From Hyphomonadaceae bacterium (lineage in GTDB: Bacteria > Pseudomonadota > Alphaproteobacteria > Caulobacterales > Hyphomonadaceae): a DNA stretch of 61,416 nt. The stretch lies in contig CANJIL010000013.1 of NCBI GenBank assembly GCA_947474455.1, forward strand, positions 1-61,416. The letters are read 5' to 3'. The notes under the pieces were generated by a model that ran no database searches, was not told where the DNA came from, and saw only the letters and a list, made by a program, of their open reading frames with translations. The translations under genes were made by a program, and so were the position numbers. Shown one piece after another: positions 27,177-36,378 of the stretch (position 1 is the stretch's first letter; each line of letters opens with the position of its first letter).

Positions 27177-28733
27177 TTATTCCGCCGGAGCGATTTCGAT
27201 CGGCCGCAATACCGTCAAGTCAAAGCAGCGCTCCTGGTTGCCGCATCCGACCCTTGCGATGACGTCCTTCTTGCCTGCCGCCTTGGCTGCGGCAACTGCG
27301 TCCTCCAACTCTTTCGGCGTCTTTACAGCCTTGTTGTTGATTTCCAGGATCGCGTCGCCCGGGAAAATGTCCGCTTTCGAAAACGCGCCTTTCGTTTCCA
27401 CAGTCACGACGATCAATCCGGTACCCGCGGCGCCAACGTCGAACTTCTTGGCCTCATCTTCCGTCAGCGTGCGGATCGTGCCTCCGAGGACTTTCACGTC
27501 GTCCGGGCCAGGCTTCGGCGGCTTCATGCCTGCGCGAGCAGGATTGAGCTCGGCATTCGCCAGCGCCTTGTCGTTGCGCTCACGCACTGTCACCCGGATG
27601 ATCTGCTCCTTGCCATCGCGGATGATCTTGAAGCTGTTTGTGGATCCCGCGAGCAGGCTGCCGACGCGTTGCGTCAACTGGCGGTTGTCTTTCACGCCCT
27701 CGCCATTCACCGCGATGATGACGTCGCCACGCCTGATGCCGCTCGTCTCGGCTGGACCGCCAGCCGTGACGCCGCGAACGATGGCGCCATTCGAGTTGCT
27801 CAGGCTCCACGCGTCAGCGTAGCGCTGGTTCATGCTCTGGATCTCGACCCCCAGCCAACCGCGCACGACCTTGCCGTTCTTGATCAGGGTGTCCGCGATG
27901 GTTTTCACCGCATTGGCCTCAATTGCGAAACCGATTCCGACGCTGCCGCCCCCAGTATCGGAGAAGATCGCTGTATTCACGCCAATTACTTCGCCGTTCA
28001 GATTGAACGTCGGACCGCCCGAGTTGCCGCGATTGATAGGTGCGTCGATCTGGATGAAGTCGTTATAGTTGCCGCCCAACAGCTCGCGCCCGTCGGCCGA
28101 AACGATGCCAGCCGTCGCGGTGCCCCCAAGACCGAACGGGTTGCCCACGGCCACCACCCAGTCGCCGACACGCGGTTTTGCGCGCGTCGCAAAGTCAACG
28201 AACGGATACGATCCGGTCTTTTTGACTTTCAGGACTGCGAGGTCAGTCTGCTCGTCGGTGCCGACGATCTCCGCTTCGAGCTGATCACCATTCTTCAGGG
28301 TGACGGTCACTTCGCGAGCATTCTCGACGACGTGGTTGTTGGTGACGATGTAGCCCTGAGGGCTGATAAAGAAACCAGATCCAAGGGCGTTGCCCTCCTG
28401 ATCTGTCTCTGGAGCGCCGTCCTCTTCCTCTTTGTCCTCGCCAAAACGGTCTTCGTATTCGTCGAAGCCCGGGAGGCCGCGGAATGGATTGAACGCGCTG
28501 TTGCGCTCGGCCACCTTGACCTCGGTCGTGACCTGGACACTGACCACTGCCGGGCTCACCCGTTCGATCAGATCAGCAAAGCTCATCGGAGCGCCAGCTG
28601 GTGGCGTGACTGCAATCGGCTTTCCGTTTTGCGCCAAAGCGAGCGGCGTCATCGCCGCTCCGATCACGAGGGCAGTCATGAGACCCGCCGCAACGCCAAC
28701 CCGGCCAGCGCGGACAGTTCCAACCTTTATCAT
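27177..28733 (-). CDS. degP: DegP/DegQ-type periplasmic serine protease (Do family)
   Basis: A 518-residue HtrA protease. A signal peptide (hydrophobic GLMTALVIGAAMTPLALAQ) precedes the trypsin-like domain with the catalytic triad: His in IVTNNHVVENA, Asp in TDLAVLKV and Ser in INRGNSGGPTFN. Two PDZ domains follow (LGVEIQSMNQRYADAW region, then GLIVVTVETKGAFSKADIF). An acidic linker (DEYEDRFGEDKEEEDG) is inserted before the protease core, as in other alphaproteobacterial DegP proteins. It degrades or refolds damaged envelope proteins. In the operon it follows the cytochrome c maturation genes after 229 bp, which may hold its own promoter, and precedes the response regulator. Confidence 0.94.
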   Translation of the reverse strand: MIKVGTVRAGRVGVAAGLMTALVIGAAMTPLALAQNGKPIAVTPPAGAPMSFADLIERVSPAVVSVQVTTEVKVAERNSAFNPFRGLPGFDEYEDRFGEDKEEEDGAPETDQEGNALGSGFFISPQGYIVTNNHVVENAREVTVTLKNGDQLEAEIVGTDEQTDLAVLKVKKTGSYPFVDFATRAKPRVGDWVVAVGNPFGLGGTATAGIVSADGRELLGGNYNDFIQIDAPINRGNSGGPTFNLNGEVIGVNTAIFSDTGGGSVGIGFAIEANAVKTIADTLIKNGKVVRGWLGVEIQSMNQRYADAWSLSNSNGAIVRGVTAGGPAETSGIRRGDVIIAVNGEGVKDNRQLTQRVGSLLAGSTNSFKIIRDGKEQIIRVTVRERNDKALANAELNPARAGMKPPKPGPDDVKVLGGTIRTLTEDEAKKFDVGAAGTGLIVVTVETKGAFSKADIFPGDAILEINNKAVKTPKELEDAVAAAKAAGKKDVIARVGCGNQERCFDLTVLRPIEIAPAE

Positions 28734-28962
28734 TCTCTTTCTCTCACCTGCATTCGCCTCAGCGACCGCCCATTTGCGACCCTAGACGCAGACCGGGTCC
28801 ATGCAACTGCAAAGACTGTCCGGCTATCAGCATCACCCGGTTCAAGACATAAGCCTTGCACCGCTTACAACTACCGATAGTCCCTGACTTTAAGGCAATC
28901 ATGCGGCGGCGCCAGAGCCTGTACAGCGAGAATCCGGGAAGTTCTGGCCAGAATTTGGCCGC

Positions 28963-29382
28963 CTAGGCGTCCATCCCCTCGCCCCGATCGTCCGGAAGCG
29001 GCGTCAGATCGCGCCGGCGGGCCTTTAGCATCCGGAAACCGATAGCGCCGCCGACTCCCAAAAGAAGAAGAAACGGGAAGGCCCAGAGCGCCACGCCCCA
29101 ACCATCCGTCGGGGGTCGGAACGAGACGAACTGGCCGTACCTATCGACGAAATACTGCCTGACCTCTGAGTCGGTGGCACCCTTGTCAATCTGGGTTCGG
29201 ACCACGCGGCGCATGTCTACCGCGATATCCGCCGTGGACTGGGAGATCGGCTCGTTCTCGCAGACCACACACCGAAGCTCCCGCATCAGCCCCTGGGCGC
29301 GCGCCTCCTTCGCGGCATCCGAGAGGGGCGCCTCCGCCGCGCTGCTCTGAAGAAGCAACGCGATGATGAAGGCGGCCTTCAT
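28963..29382 (-). CDS. ccmH: Cytochrome c maturation protein CcmH (CycL)
   Basis: A 139-residue thiol-oxidoreductase of the haem-apocytochrome c ligation complex. The signal peptide is followed by the redox motif LRCVVCEN (CxxC) near residues 37-44 and the conserved stretch SQSTADIAVDMRRVVR. A membrane helix (VALWAFPFLLLLGVGGAIGF) near the C-terminus anchors it in the inner membrane. This is the short, one-helix CcmH of alphaproteobacteria, without the fused CcmI part of E. coli. Its start overlaps the ccmF stop by four bases, leaving no room for ccmG. Confidence 0.93.
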   Translation of the reverse strand: MKAAFIIALLLQSSAAEAPLSDAAKEARAQGLMRELRCVVCENEPISQSTADIAVDMRRVVRTQIDKGATDSEVRQYFVDRYGQFVSFRPPTDGWGVALWAFPFLLLLGVGGAIGFRMLKARRRDLTPLPDDRGEGMDA

Positions 29383-31367
29383 GCAGTTACCCCTGCCGGC
29401 GCATTTTCATTGCTAGGTTCGACCGCTGGCGATGCCGTTACTGCAGCGGCCGGGGCTCGCCTACGCAACCGCGCAGCGAGCGACATGAAGCCGCCGACTG
29501 CGATCAGGGCGGCGCCGCCAAAAACCCAGTCGATAAGCGGATGATGCGCAATGCGCAGTCGCCACACGCCCGGTTCGTCGCGGATGGTATCGCCAAGCGC
29601 GACGTAGACGTCTCCGCCAATCGTCTTCCTGATAGCAACTTCCGTCGTGCTCGTGTCAGCCACCGGATAGAAGCGCTTCTCCGGGCTGATAATCTCGGTC
29701 GTTCCGCCATGGGTGACCTTCACATCCGCGACGGTGGCATAGTAGTTGGGGCCTTCCTCGGACCGGATGCCCTGGAATTCGAAAGTCCATCCAGCCATCT
29801 CTGCTGTCTGACCTGAATGCAGAGGGAAAGTCCGTTCGGTGCGTGCCGCGGTTTCGACGGTCGCGCCAATGACGAATATCCCCATCCCGATGTGCGCGAT
29901 AGACATGCCCCAGACCGTGAGTGGCAGACGGAAAACCCGGCCGAATCCGCCAGGTCTCACCCTGCGCCACAGGTCGAATCCTACACCCACAACAACCCAT
30001 GTCCCAACCAGCACGCCAAAACCGAGCCAGATCCCCCAACCGCCAAGCGCCAGGGCGAGGAGCCCCGCAATCACCGCGACCACAGCCGCGGGGGCCAGCC
30101 ATTTGAGCAGGGGCGACACATCCGCCTTCCGCCACGGCGCTGCCTGCGCCAGCGGCAGGAAGAGCAGGAGCACGGCGACCATCGGCGCCAGCGTAAGCTG
30201 AAAATACGGCTCGCCGATTGAGAGCGACGCGTTTTCTGGCGGGATCGCTTTGATCTCTCCCAGCCATTGCACAACCATTGGCGTCACCGTGCCTAGCAAC
30301 ACCAATGCGGCGCCAACCGACAAAAAGAGGTTGTTCAAAACCAGAGCGCCCTCGCGGCTCACCGGGTCGAATTCCGGCCCAGCTGGAAGTTTTGGCGCGC
30401 GCCAGGCGAACAGCGCCAAAGCGGCCCCACCCGCTAATCCGAGCCCGGCGAGAAGGACGAGTCCGCGCGTTGGATCAGTCGCGAACGCATGCACTGACGT
30501 CATCACGCCAGAGCGAACCAGGAATGTGCCCAGCAGAGATAGACAGAAGGCCAGAACAGCCAGAAACACGGTCCAGGCGGCCATGCCGCCGCGCTTCTCA
30601 GTCACGATCAGTGAGTGCACCAGCGCGGCGCCGACCAGCCACGGCATGAAGGACGCGTTCTCGACAGGGTCCCAGAACCACCAGCCACCCCAGCCAAGTT
30701 CGTAATAGGCCCAGATGGCGCCCAGAGCGATCCCGACCGTGAGAGCGCTCCACGCGGTCAGCGCCCATGGCCGCACGCGTTTGGCCCAGTCTTGATCAAT
30801 TTTTCCATTGATCAGGCCTGCCGCAGCGAGCGAGAACACGAACGACATTCCGACATATCCCATATAGAGGAAGGGCGGATGCAGCGCGACAGCGGGATCC
30901 TGCAACAACGGGTTCATGCCTCCGCCATCAAGCGGAGGATCGGTCAGACGCGTGAACGGGCTTGAGGCGAAGAGAAGATAAGCGAGCGATCCAAGCGTCA
31001 GCAGGCCCTGAACGCCCAGCGCCCGATCGCGCAACCTGTCATTGCGCATGAACAGCGCAGCCGCGCCGCCATAGCCCGCCATGATCATGCACCACAGCAG
31101 CATAGAGCCTTCGTGGTTTCCCCACGCGCCCGCAATGCGGTAGATGATCGGCTTCAGCGAGTGGGAGTTCTTGGCGACGAGCGCGACGGAGAAATCCAGT
31201 CTCACGAAGCTGATGACCAGCGTCAGCATCGCGAGCGCCAGGAACGTCCCTGTCGCCACTGCCAGCCGCCGTGGCGCTTCGCCACCGGTGGTCAACCCGA
31301 GATAGCTCTGCGCCGCCGCGGTCGCCAGCGCGAGAAAAGCCAGCAGGTGGCCGAGTTCTGCGATCAC
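29379..31367 (-). CDS. ccmF: Haem lyase subunit CcmF (CycK)
   Basis: Core of the cytochrome c haem ligation machine: a 662-residue, many-helix inner-membrane protein. The tryptophan-rich WWD-type haem-binding motif WGGWWFWDPVENASFMPW is clear (about residues 220-240), and the conserved histidine-containing periplasmic loops (HSLIVTEKRGG, MLLWCMIMAGY) are present. The large periplasmic C-terminal segment is in place. Length is normal. It is coupled by four-base overlaps with ccmE upstream and ccmH downstream. Confidence 0.95.
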   Translation of the reverse strand: MIAELGHLLAFLALATAAAQSYLGLTTGGEAPRRLAVATGTFLALAMLTLVISFVRLDFSVALVAKNSHSLKPIIYRIAGAWGNHEGSMLLWCMIMAGYGGAAALFMRNDRLRDRALGVQGLLTLGSLAYLLFASSPFTRLTDPPLDGGGMNPLLQDPAVALHPPFLYMGYVGMSFVFSLAAAGLINGKIDQDWAKRVRPWALTAWSALTVGIALGAIWAYYELGWGGWWFWDPVENASFMPWLVGAALVHSLIVTEKRGGMAAWTVFLAVLAFCLSLLGTFLVRSGVMTSVHAFATDPTRGLVLLAGLGLAGGAALALFAWRAPKLPAGPEFDPVSREGALVLNNLFLSVGAALVLLGTVTPMVVQWLGEIKAIPPENASLSIGEPYFQLTLAPMVAVLLLFLPLAQAAPWRKADVSPLLKWLAPAAVVAVIAGLLALALGGWGIWLGFGVLVGTWVVVGVGFDLWRRVRPGGFGRVFRLPLTVWGMSIAHIGMGIFVIGATVETAARTERTFPLHSGQTAEMAGWTFEFQGIRSEEGPNYYATVADVKVTHGGTTEIISPEKRFYPVADTSTTEVAIRKTIGGDVYVALGDTIRDEPGVWRLRIAHHPLIDWVFGGAALIAVGGFMSLAARLRRRAPAAAVTASPAVEPSNENAPAGVTA

Positions 31368-31828
31368 GTTGTCGGCTCTTTGTCGTAAGCGGTCTTGCCA
31401 TCGGACTCTGCCGCGCGTTTGAGCGCGTCGTAGGTTTCCTTCGGCATGTAGTTTTCGTCGTGCTTGGCCAGAACGCGCTTGGCGACGAGGCGGCCCGTCT
31501 CATCGAACTTGCCTTCGGCCACCACGCCTTTGCCTTCCTCGAAAAGGTCAGGCGGAATGTCGTGATAGACTACGGGGACGGCATGCTTTCCGTCGGTTAT
31601 CTTGAACAACAACGCCCCATCCGGCCCGTGGGTTTCGCTACCTTTTTCGACCAGGCCGCCCACGCGGATGTTCTGTTTGAAATTGGTGACGCCCTTTGCG
31701 ACGATATCCGACGGCGACTGGAAAAACGCGACTGTATCCTGCAGCGCGACGACCGCCAGCGCCACGGCGCCCGTCGTCAGCACGGCAGCCGCGCCAATCA
31801 GCCAAAGTCGCTGTGATCGCTTGCGCAT
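31364..31828 (-). CDS. ccmE: Haem chaperone CcmE (CycJ)
   Basis: A 154-residue periplasmic haem carrier anchored by one N-terminal helix (RLWLIGAAAVLTTGAVALAVVAL). The OB-fold domain shows IRVGGLVEKGS and VVYHDIPPDLFEEGKGVVAEG. The covalent haem-binding histidine is in AKHDENYMP near residue 125, followed by the family tyrosine. It hands haem to CcmF, whose gene overlaps its end by four bases. The C-terminal tail is short and charged, as usual. Confidence 0.94.
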   Translation of the reverse strand: MRKRSQRLWLIGAAAVLTTGAVALAVVALQDTVAFFQSPSDIVAKGVTNFKQNIRVGGLVEKGSETHGPDGALLFKITDGKHAVPVVYHDIPPDLFEEGKGVVAEGKFDETGRLVAKRVLAKHDENYMPKETYDALKRAAESDGKTAYDKEPTT

Positions 31829-31912
31829 GGGATGGCGCCTCCGTGTAACGGGTCAGCACGATATATTGGGGTGGTACTGCAAGCACGAGCGACACGATAG
31901 TGCGAGATATAG

Positions 31913-32596
31913 TCACTTCTTGGGAGGGGTTTCGACAGTAGCGACCGGTTGGCCGGGCGAGGGATCAATCCCGAACATCTGCCGCAGCGCGGCGAACATC
32001 TGGCGTTCGGGGCCGTTCTGGGGGGCGCGGGCGTCGATGCCGGCCCATATCCCTTCAGCTTCGCTCGTCTTGCCCTGCAGCCATAACCCAATGCCGGCAA
32101 GGTAGCCAATCCGCAGATTGTTCGGCTGGGCAGCGAACGATTGCTGATAAAGCTGCGTCGTTGCTGGATCCACCTGCCCTGACATCTTGAAACGCAGATC
32201 TGCGAGATCAGTAACCGTCTCGATGTTTTTGGGGTCGCGGCGCAGCGCGGACTCATAGGCCAGCACGGCGGCCCCGGGATTATTGGAAGCTTCCATCATC
32301 TTGCCCATGATCCAGTGCGGAACCGGGTCGTTCGGCTGCTCCTGGGCCCGTTTTTGCGCCAGCGCTATGATCTGGTCGATGCGCATGGAATTCGGATCGC
32401 GCTGAGCCAGCGTCTCCAGATCACCAATCCGGGCGTCCAGCGGCTCATCCGGCATATCCGGCTTTCCGAAAATCCAGTAGGCGCCGAGAGCCGCAAGGCT
32501 GGCGACCAGCACGACCGCGCGCGTCTGCATCGACCTGGCGACGCACCAGGTTCCGCCAGCAACAAAGACAAGTGCAACTATAATCAGCCAGATCAA
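31913..32596 (-). CDS. ccmI: Cytochrome c maturation apocytochrome chaperone CcmI (CycH)
   Basis: A 227-residue protein with two N-terminal membrane helices (MIWLIIVALVFVAGGTWCVA and VVLVASLAALGAYWIFG), a short charged loop and tetratricopeptide repeats (PHWIMGKMMEASNNPGAAVLAYESALRRDPKN). It would bind the C-terminus of apocytochromes c and present them to CcmF/H. It is shorter than E. coli or Rhizobium CycH, with about three TPR units. The gene overlaps the sensor kinase by four bases and precedes ccmE by 84 bp. The order kinase-cycH-cycJ-cycK-cycL supports the call. Confidence 0.82.
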   Translation of the reverse strand: MIWLIIVALVFVAGGTWCVARSMQTRAVVLVASLAALGAYWIFGKPDMPDEPLDARIGDLETLAQRDPNSMRIDQIIALAQKRAQEQPNDPVPHWIMGKMMEASNNPGAAVLAYESALRRDPKNIETVTDLADLRFKMSGQVDPATTQLYQQSFAAQPNNLRIGYLAGIGLWLQGKTSEAEGIWAGIDARAPQNGPERQMFAALRQMFGIDPSPGQPVATVETPPKK

Positions 32597-34008
32597 AGCG
32601 GCGCCGCCGGCAGTTCAAGACGAGCGCGGAGGCCCCCTATCGGGCTGTCTTCGAGATGCAGCCGCCCGCCATAGATGTCCGCAAGCTCGGTCACAATCGA
32701 CAATCCCAGACCTGTTCCCGGCTCCGACTCGTCAAGCCGCTTGCCGCGCTCCAACGCCTTGGCCCGATGCTCGGCCGGAAGGCCCGGTCCGTCATCGTCA
32801 ACGATGACCCGAATACCGTCGTCGCTGCGGGTCACCGTCACGTTGACCCGGGACTTGCACCATTTGGCTGCGTTCTCCAACAGGTTCCCGACAAGTTCAT
32901 CGAGGTCGCCGCGTTCGCCGCGGAATACGGCTTTGGAATCAGCGTGCACATCAATAGCGATCCGCTTGTCGCGATGCAGGCGCTCCAGCATCCGGGCAAT
33001 GCCCTCGATTGGCTCCTTCACTTCGGTGCGTGCGCCCAAGACCTCGGCTTGCGCCGCGGCCTGAGCCCGCTTGAGATAGTGATTGACGTTGCTGATCATG
33101 GCCTCGGTCTGACGGCGCACGACTTCGGAAACCCTGTCTGCTCCCTTCGCCTCGTTCTTGAGCACCGCGAGCGGCGTCTTCAGCGCATGCGCCAGATTGC
33201 CCACATGCGTCCGCGCGCGCTCCACGACCTTGCGATTCTGGACTATCAGCGTGTTGATCTCTTTCACGAGCGGAGAGAGTTCGCTGGGATATTCACCATC
33301 CAGCGTATCCCGCCGGCCAGCCCGGACATCGCCAAGCTTGTCCAGGATCTCGTGCAGAGGCCGGAGTCCGTAGCGGATCAGAACCACAACGCCGATTACT
33401 ATCCCGAGCGCCAGAACGCCAAGTGCAATCCCCAGGCGCAACGTAAAGCGCCCCACCGCCTCATCCGCCGCCGTGCGATCGATGCTGGAATAAAGAACGA
33501 TCGGTGGGGACCGGCCGGCCAGTTTCACTGCTTGCAAGCCAATCCGCACAAGACGCTCATTTGGCGCGACGCCATCGATCTGGATCGTTTCGCCGGGATG
33601 CGCCGCGGCGTTCGCAACTGCGCTGCCGGCAAGCTCGGGTCTGACCTCGAAGAAGCTTGGAGATTGCCGGATGCGCACGACCTGCGCCTGCGAATCGACA
33701 TCAAGGAACGCCCAATAGCGCCCGGAGAACGTCATGCCGAACTTTTCGTCCTTGGGCAGCTTCTGGTCGTCGAACCTGGGTTCGCCTACGTCGTCGGAGT
33801 CCACCGCGTTCGCGAGCGTGCGAAGCGTATCGCTGTTCGATGCATCGAGCTGCTGGTCTGTCTCGGCCCGATAGAAAGCCTGAAGCGACCAGCCCGCGAT
33901 CAGCAGAACCACCGCACTCCAGATTGCCGCAGCAACGAGCATGCGGCGGGCGATCGAGCCGCGCGTACGCGTACCCTCGGTTTCGCCCGCCCCCGGCGCT
34001 TTGCTCAT
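32593..34008 (-). CDS. PhoQ/FeuQ-like sensor histidine kinase
   Basis: A 471-residue kinase with helix 1 (MLVAAAIWSAVVLLIAGWSL), a periplasmic domain of about 145 residues, helix 2 (LGIALGVLALGIVIGVVVL), HAMP and the kinase core. The H-box NLAHALKTPLAVLKNEA is of the PhoQ/FeuQ type, different from the HELRTP form of the other kinases here. ATPase motifs are GNLLENAAKWC, VDDDGPGLP and GTGLGLSIVTELA. It overlaps ccmI by four bases and follows its regulator by one base. In Rhizobiaceae feuPQ precedes cycHJKL in the same way, so I infer an FeuPQ orthologue. Confidence 0.87.
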   Translation of the reverse strand: MSKAPGAGETEGTRTRGSIARRMLVAAAIWSAVVLLIAGWSLQAFYRAETDQQLDASNSDTLRTLANAVDSDDVGEPRFDDQKLPKDEKFGMTFSGRYWAFLDVDSQAQVVRIRQSPSFFEVRPELAGSAVANAAAHPGETIQIDGVAPNERLVRIGLQAVKLAGRSPPIVLYSSIDRTAADEAVGRFTLRLGIALGVLALGIVIGVVVLIRYGLRPLHEILDKLGDVRAGRRDTLDGEYPSELSPLVKEINTLIVQNRKVVERARTHVGNLAHALKTPLAVLKNEAKGADRVSEVVRRQTEAMISNVNHYLKRAQAAAQAEVLGARTEVKEPIEGIARMLERLHRDKRIAIDVHADSKAVFRGERGDLDELVGNLLENAAKWCKSRVNVTVTRSDDGIRVIVDDDGPGLPAEHRAKALERGKRLDESEPGTGLGLSIVTELADIYGGRLHLEDSPIGGLRARLELPAAPL

Positions 34009-34009
34009 A

Positions 34010-34690
34010 TTACTCGACGATCTTCTCGACTTTAGGGTCGATCAACCGATACCCGAGGCCTCGTTCCGTCAAGATGCGGTTCGACCCGATCTTGCGACGC
34101 AGCCGGCCGACAAACACCTCGATAGTGTTGGAATCACGGTCGAAGTCCTGGTCATAGATGTGCTCGACCAGCTCGGTACGCGGCACGACACGGCCCTGAT
34201 GGTGCATGAGATAGCTCAGCACACGATACTCGTGCGCGGTGAGCTTGATCGGTTCGCCATTTATCGAGGCTCGCGCAGCACGGGTGTCGACCAGCAGGTC
34301 GCCACATTCAAGCGCCGCACTCGCATGACCCGCCGCCCGGCGCATCAGCGCGCGGAGCCGCGCCAGGAGTTCCTCCGTGACAAAGGGTTTGGTGAGATAA
34401 TCGTCCGCGCCGGCATCGAATCCGGCAACCTTCTCGCTCCAGCGATCGCGCGCTGTAAGGATCAATACAGGCATGTCCTTGCCTGCATTGCGCCACTTCT
34501 CCAGCACACGCACGCCGTCCAGCTTCGGCAGACCGAGGTCCAGCACTGCCGCATCATAAGGTTCGGTGTCGCCGAGGAAGTGTCCTTCCTCGCCGTCCGG
34601 CGCCAGATCTACGGCATAGCCAGCCTGCGTCAGCGCTTCGGTAAGCTGCCGGCCCAGATCAGGATCATCTTCTACGACAAGAACTCGCAT
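34010..34690 (-). CDS. PhoP/FeuP-like OmpR-family response regulator
   Basis: A 226-residue regulator: receiver with VVEDDPDLG, the phospho-acceptor in AAVLDLGLPKLDG and lysine in YLTKPF; winged helix with KLTAHEYRVLSYLMHHQGRVV and the end VEVFVGRLRRKIG followed by ERGLGYRLI. It is of the PhoP subtype and pairs with the PhoQ/FeuQ-like kinase one base downstream. A PepSY-domain gene precedes it by 9 bp, a common arrangement for PhoPQ-like systems. Together these open the long chain that continues into ccm genes. Confidence 0.92.
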   Translation of the reverse strand: MRVLVVEDDPDLGRQLTEALTQAGYAVDLAPDGEEGHFLGDTEPYDAAVLDLGLPKLDGVRVLEKWRNAGKDMPVLILTARDRWSEKVAGFDAGADDYLTKPFVTEELLARLRALMRRAAGHASAALECGDLLVDTRAARASINGEPIKLTAHEYRVLSYLMHHQGRVVPRTELVEHIYDQDFDRDSNTIEVFVGRLRRKIGSNRILTERGLGYRLIDPKVEKIVE

Positions 34691-34699
34691 GGTGGTCTT

Positions 34700-35035
34700 T
34701 CAGCGCGTGGAGATTACACGGCCGCTTGTCGCGTCCACCTCAATGGTGAGACGCCGGCCGTCTTGGGCAATCCAGGAGATAATGTAGCGGTCTCCCATCT
34801 TCTGGGCATCGAGCATCTGACCGCCATAGCGAGCCTGAAGCTCTCGCCGCACGGCATTTAGGGAAACTTCCCGCTGCGGCGCACGTTCCTCACTGTCCCA
34901 CTGCGAAGACGGAAAGCCGCTGTTTCGCTGGAAGCTGCCACGTTGCGAGTCACCGTCACGGTTGCCGCGCTGTGCCAGCGCAGGCGTTGTGACCAGAAGG
35001 GCGGCAAGGGCCGGTATGAGAATTCGCCGAAGCAT
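34700..35035 (-). CDS. Exported PepSY-domain protein
   Basis: A 111-residue periplasmic protein. I chose ATG 35035, because it begins a clean signal peptide (MLRRILIPALAALLVTTPALAQ); the longer frame upstream adds an unlikely hydrophilic start. The mature protein has a polar, low-complexity linker (RGNRDGDSQRGSFQRNSG) and one PepSY domain (AVRRELQARYGGQMLDAQK, then YIISWIAQDGRRLTIEVDA). Such small PepSY proteins are often encoded beside PhoPQ-like pairs and may act as accessory periplasmic regulators; that role is inferred from position. Confidence 0.82.
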   Translation of the reverse strand: MLRRILIPALAALLVTTPALAQRGNRDGDSQRGSFQRNSGFPSSQWDSEERAPQREVSLNAVRRELQARYGGQMLDAQKMGDRYIISWIAQDGRRLTIEVDATSGRVISTR

Positions 35036-35136
35036 GAGGCGGTATCTACGTTCAGGACCGTGAACCTCGTCTGAACGTGAAGTCGTGATGGTTAAACCAG
35101 CTTGTTCCAGCTGCTTTTTGCATCTTGCCCGGCATT

Positions 35137-36039
35137 TCATCGCTGCACGTCGGCTTTCCTGCCAGCCCAGGTCTTCACGAACTCCTTGAGTTCCGGGTCA
35201 TCTTTCCGCGGCAGGACAAGCAGTAGCCGGACCAGCAGATCGCCTGGCGTGGGCCGTGTCTGCACACCCTTCCCCCGGAGCTTCAGGAGATCACCGGAGT
35301 TCGACCCCGGCGGAACCGAAAGCGTCACAGCGCCCGATGGCGTCTGCACCGGAACTCTTCCACCCTCGACAGCTTCTGCGAGCGATATCCGAAGATCCAT
35401 TCGGATGTCGTCACCCTCGCGCTTGAACGCGGGATGCACTCCAACCGTGATTTCCACGAGCGCATCGCCTGCCGGACCACCGCCTGCGCCAGGAAGACCT
35501 TGTCCCTTGAGCCTCAGCGTCTGCCCCGAATTCAGCCCTGCGGGAATCGCAAGATCGAGCGACCGCCCGTCCGACATAGTCACGCGCCGACGTCCGCCAT
35601 TCACTGCATCGAGGAAGTCGACCTCCATGCGGTAGCGTACATCTTCGCCGCGCTGCTGCCCGAAGCCACGAGCCCCGCCGCCCCGGCTGAACAATCCATC
35701 GAACAGATCTTCAAACACGTCGCCGCGCTGGCCCCGTGTCCTCGCGCCTGCACTAGCGCCAGCTCCAGCTCCTGCAAATCCACCAAACCCGCCCGGCTGG
35801 AAGTGCGGCCGCTCGTTGCCGTCCGCGTCTATCTCGCCGCGGTCAAACCGTCCACGCTGAGTCGCATCAGTCAGCAGGTTGAAAGCTGCCGTAACGCGCT
35901 TGAAGCGCTCCTCAGTCGCCTTGTCGTTCGGGCGCACGTCCGGGTGCAGCTCTTTGGCGAGCTTCCGGTACGCCTTCTTTATGTCCTCGGCGCTGGAGGG
36001 TTTTGGCACTCCAAGCGCCGCATAGGGATCCCAGCTCAA
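35137..36039 (-). CDS. DnaJ-class co-chaperone, CbpA type
   Basis: A 300-residue J-domain protein. The J domain (residues 4-68) has the HPD motif in LHPDVRPND; a Gly/Phe/Ala-rich linker follows (FGGFAGAGAGASAGA), then the two C-terminal substrate-binding domains (GRRRVTMSDGRSLDLAIPAG, LRLKGQGLPGAGGGPAGD). The cysteine zinc-finger of true DnaJ is missing, which makes it CbpA-like. It is separated by about 100 bp from the PepSY gene. Immediately upstream is the g9 GTA remnant. Confidence 0.9.
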   Translation of the reverse strand: MSWDPYAALGVPKPSSAEDIKKAYRKLAKELHPDVRPNDKATEERFKRVTAAFNLLTDATQRGRFDRGEIDADGNERPHFQPGGFGGFAGAGAGASAGARTRGQRGDVFEDLFDGLFSRGGGARGFGQQRGEDVRYRMEVDFLDAVNGGRRRVTMSDGRSLDLAIPAGLNSGQTLRLKGQGLPGAGGGPAGDALVEITVGVHPAFKREGDDIRMDLRISLAEAVEGGRVPVQTPSGAVTLSVPPGSNSGDLLKLRGKGVQTRPTPGDLLVRLLLVLPRKDDPELKEFVKTWAGRKADVQR

Positions 36040-36066
36040 ATGCCGACCCTTGCTGAATGTGTAGCC

Positions 36067-36354
36067 CTAGCGTGGGGCCTCTCTCCCACCTAAGACAAGC
36101 GGGAAGATGGGGATATTGAGGCGAAGCGCTATTTTCCTGTCTGTCACGGGGCAGGAATTGTTAGTTGAAGCCGACCCGGTCGCCTGGTTCGCCATCTGAT
36201 CCAGGTTGCGGCGCCTCGATGAGCGCGCTCCCCCGATGACGCCTGAACTGAGGCTGATCGTCCGCGCGCGAATTCCCGCCACGGTTACGAATGCCTCCCG
36301 CGCGCCTCCATCGCCGATTGTGATCAGCACATCGCAGCCTCGCTGCCCCGCCAT
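36067..36354 (-). pseudogene. Remnant of GTA g9 (TP901-1-type major tail protein), N-terminus only
   Basis: The first ~40 codons read MAGQRGCDVLITIGDGG and FVTVAGIRARTISLSSG, the start of the GTA/TP901-1 major tail tube protein (RcGTA g9). After GVI the match ends and the rest of the frame to the stop at 36067 is unlike any tail protein, so about 100 codons of the gene are missing. An alternative frame over the same stretch ends LIEAPQPGSDGEPGDRVGFN before a stop. This is the most downstream piece of the GTA fossil. The assignment rests on my recollection of the family consensus. Confidence 0.7.
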
Positions 36355-36378
36355 CGGTCCACTCCTTCTCGATATGAA

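Noticed and set aside
27042-28880. 612-codon open frame on the plus strand opposite degP
   Set aside because: It lies exactly antisense to an intact, motif-complete DegP gene and to its regulator; its translation has no domain-like pattern and is Arg/Asp/His-rich, as expected for a mirror frame in GC-rich DNA.
32656-34035. 459-codon plus-strand frame opposite the PhoQ-like kinase
   Set aside because: Mirror frame of a complete histidine kinase; no recognisable motif.
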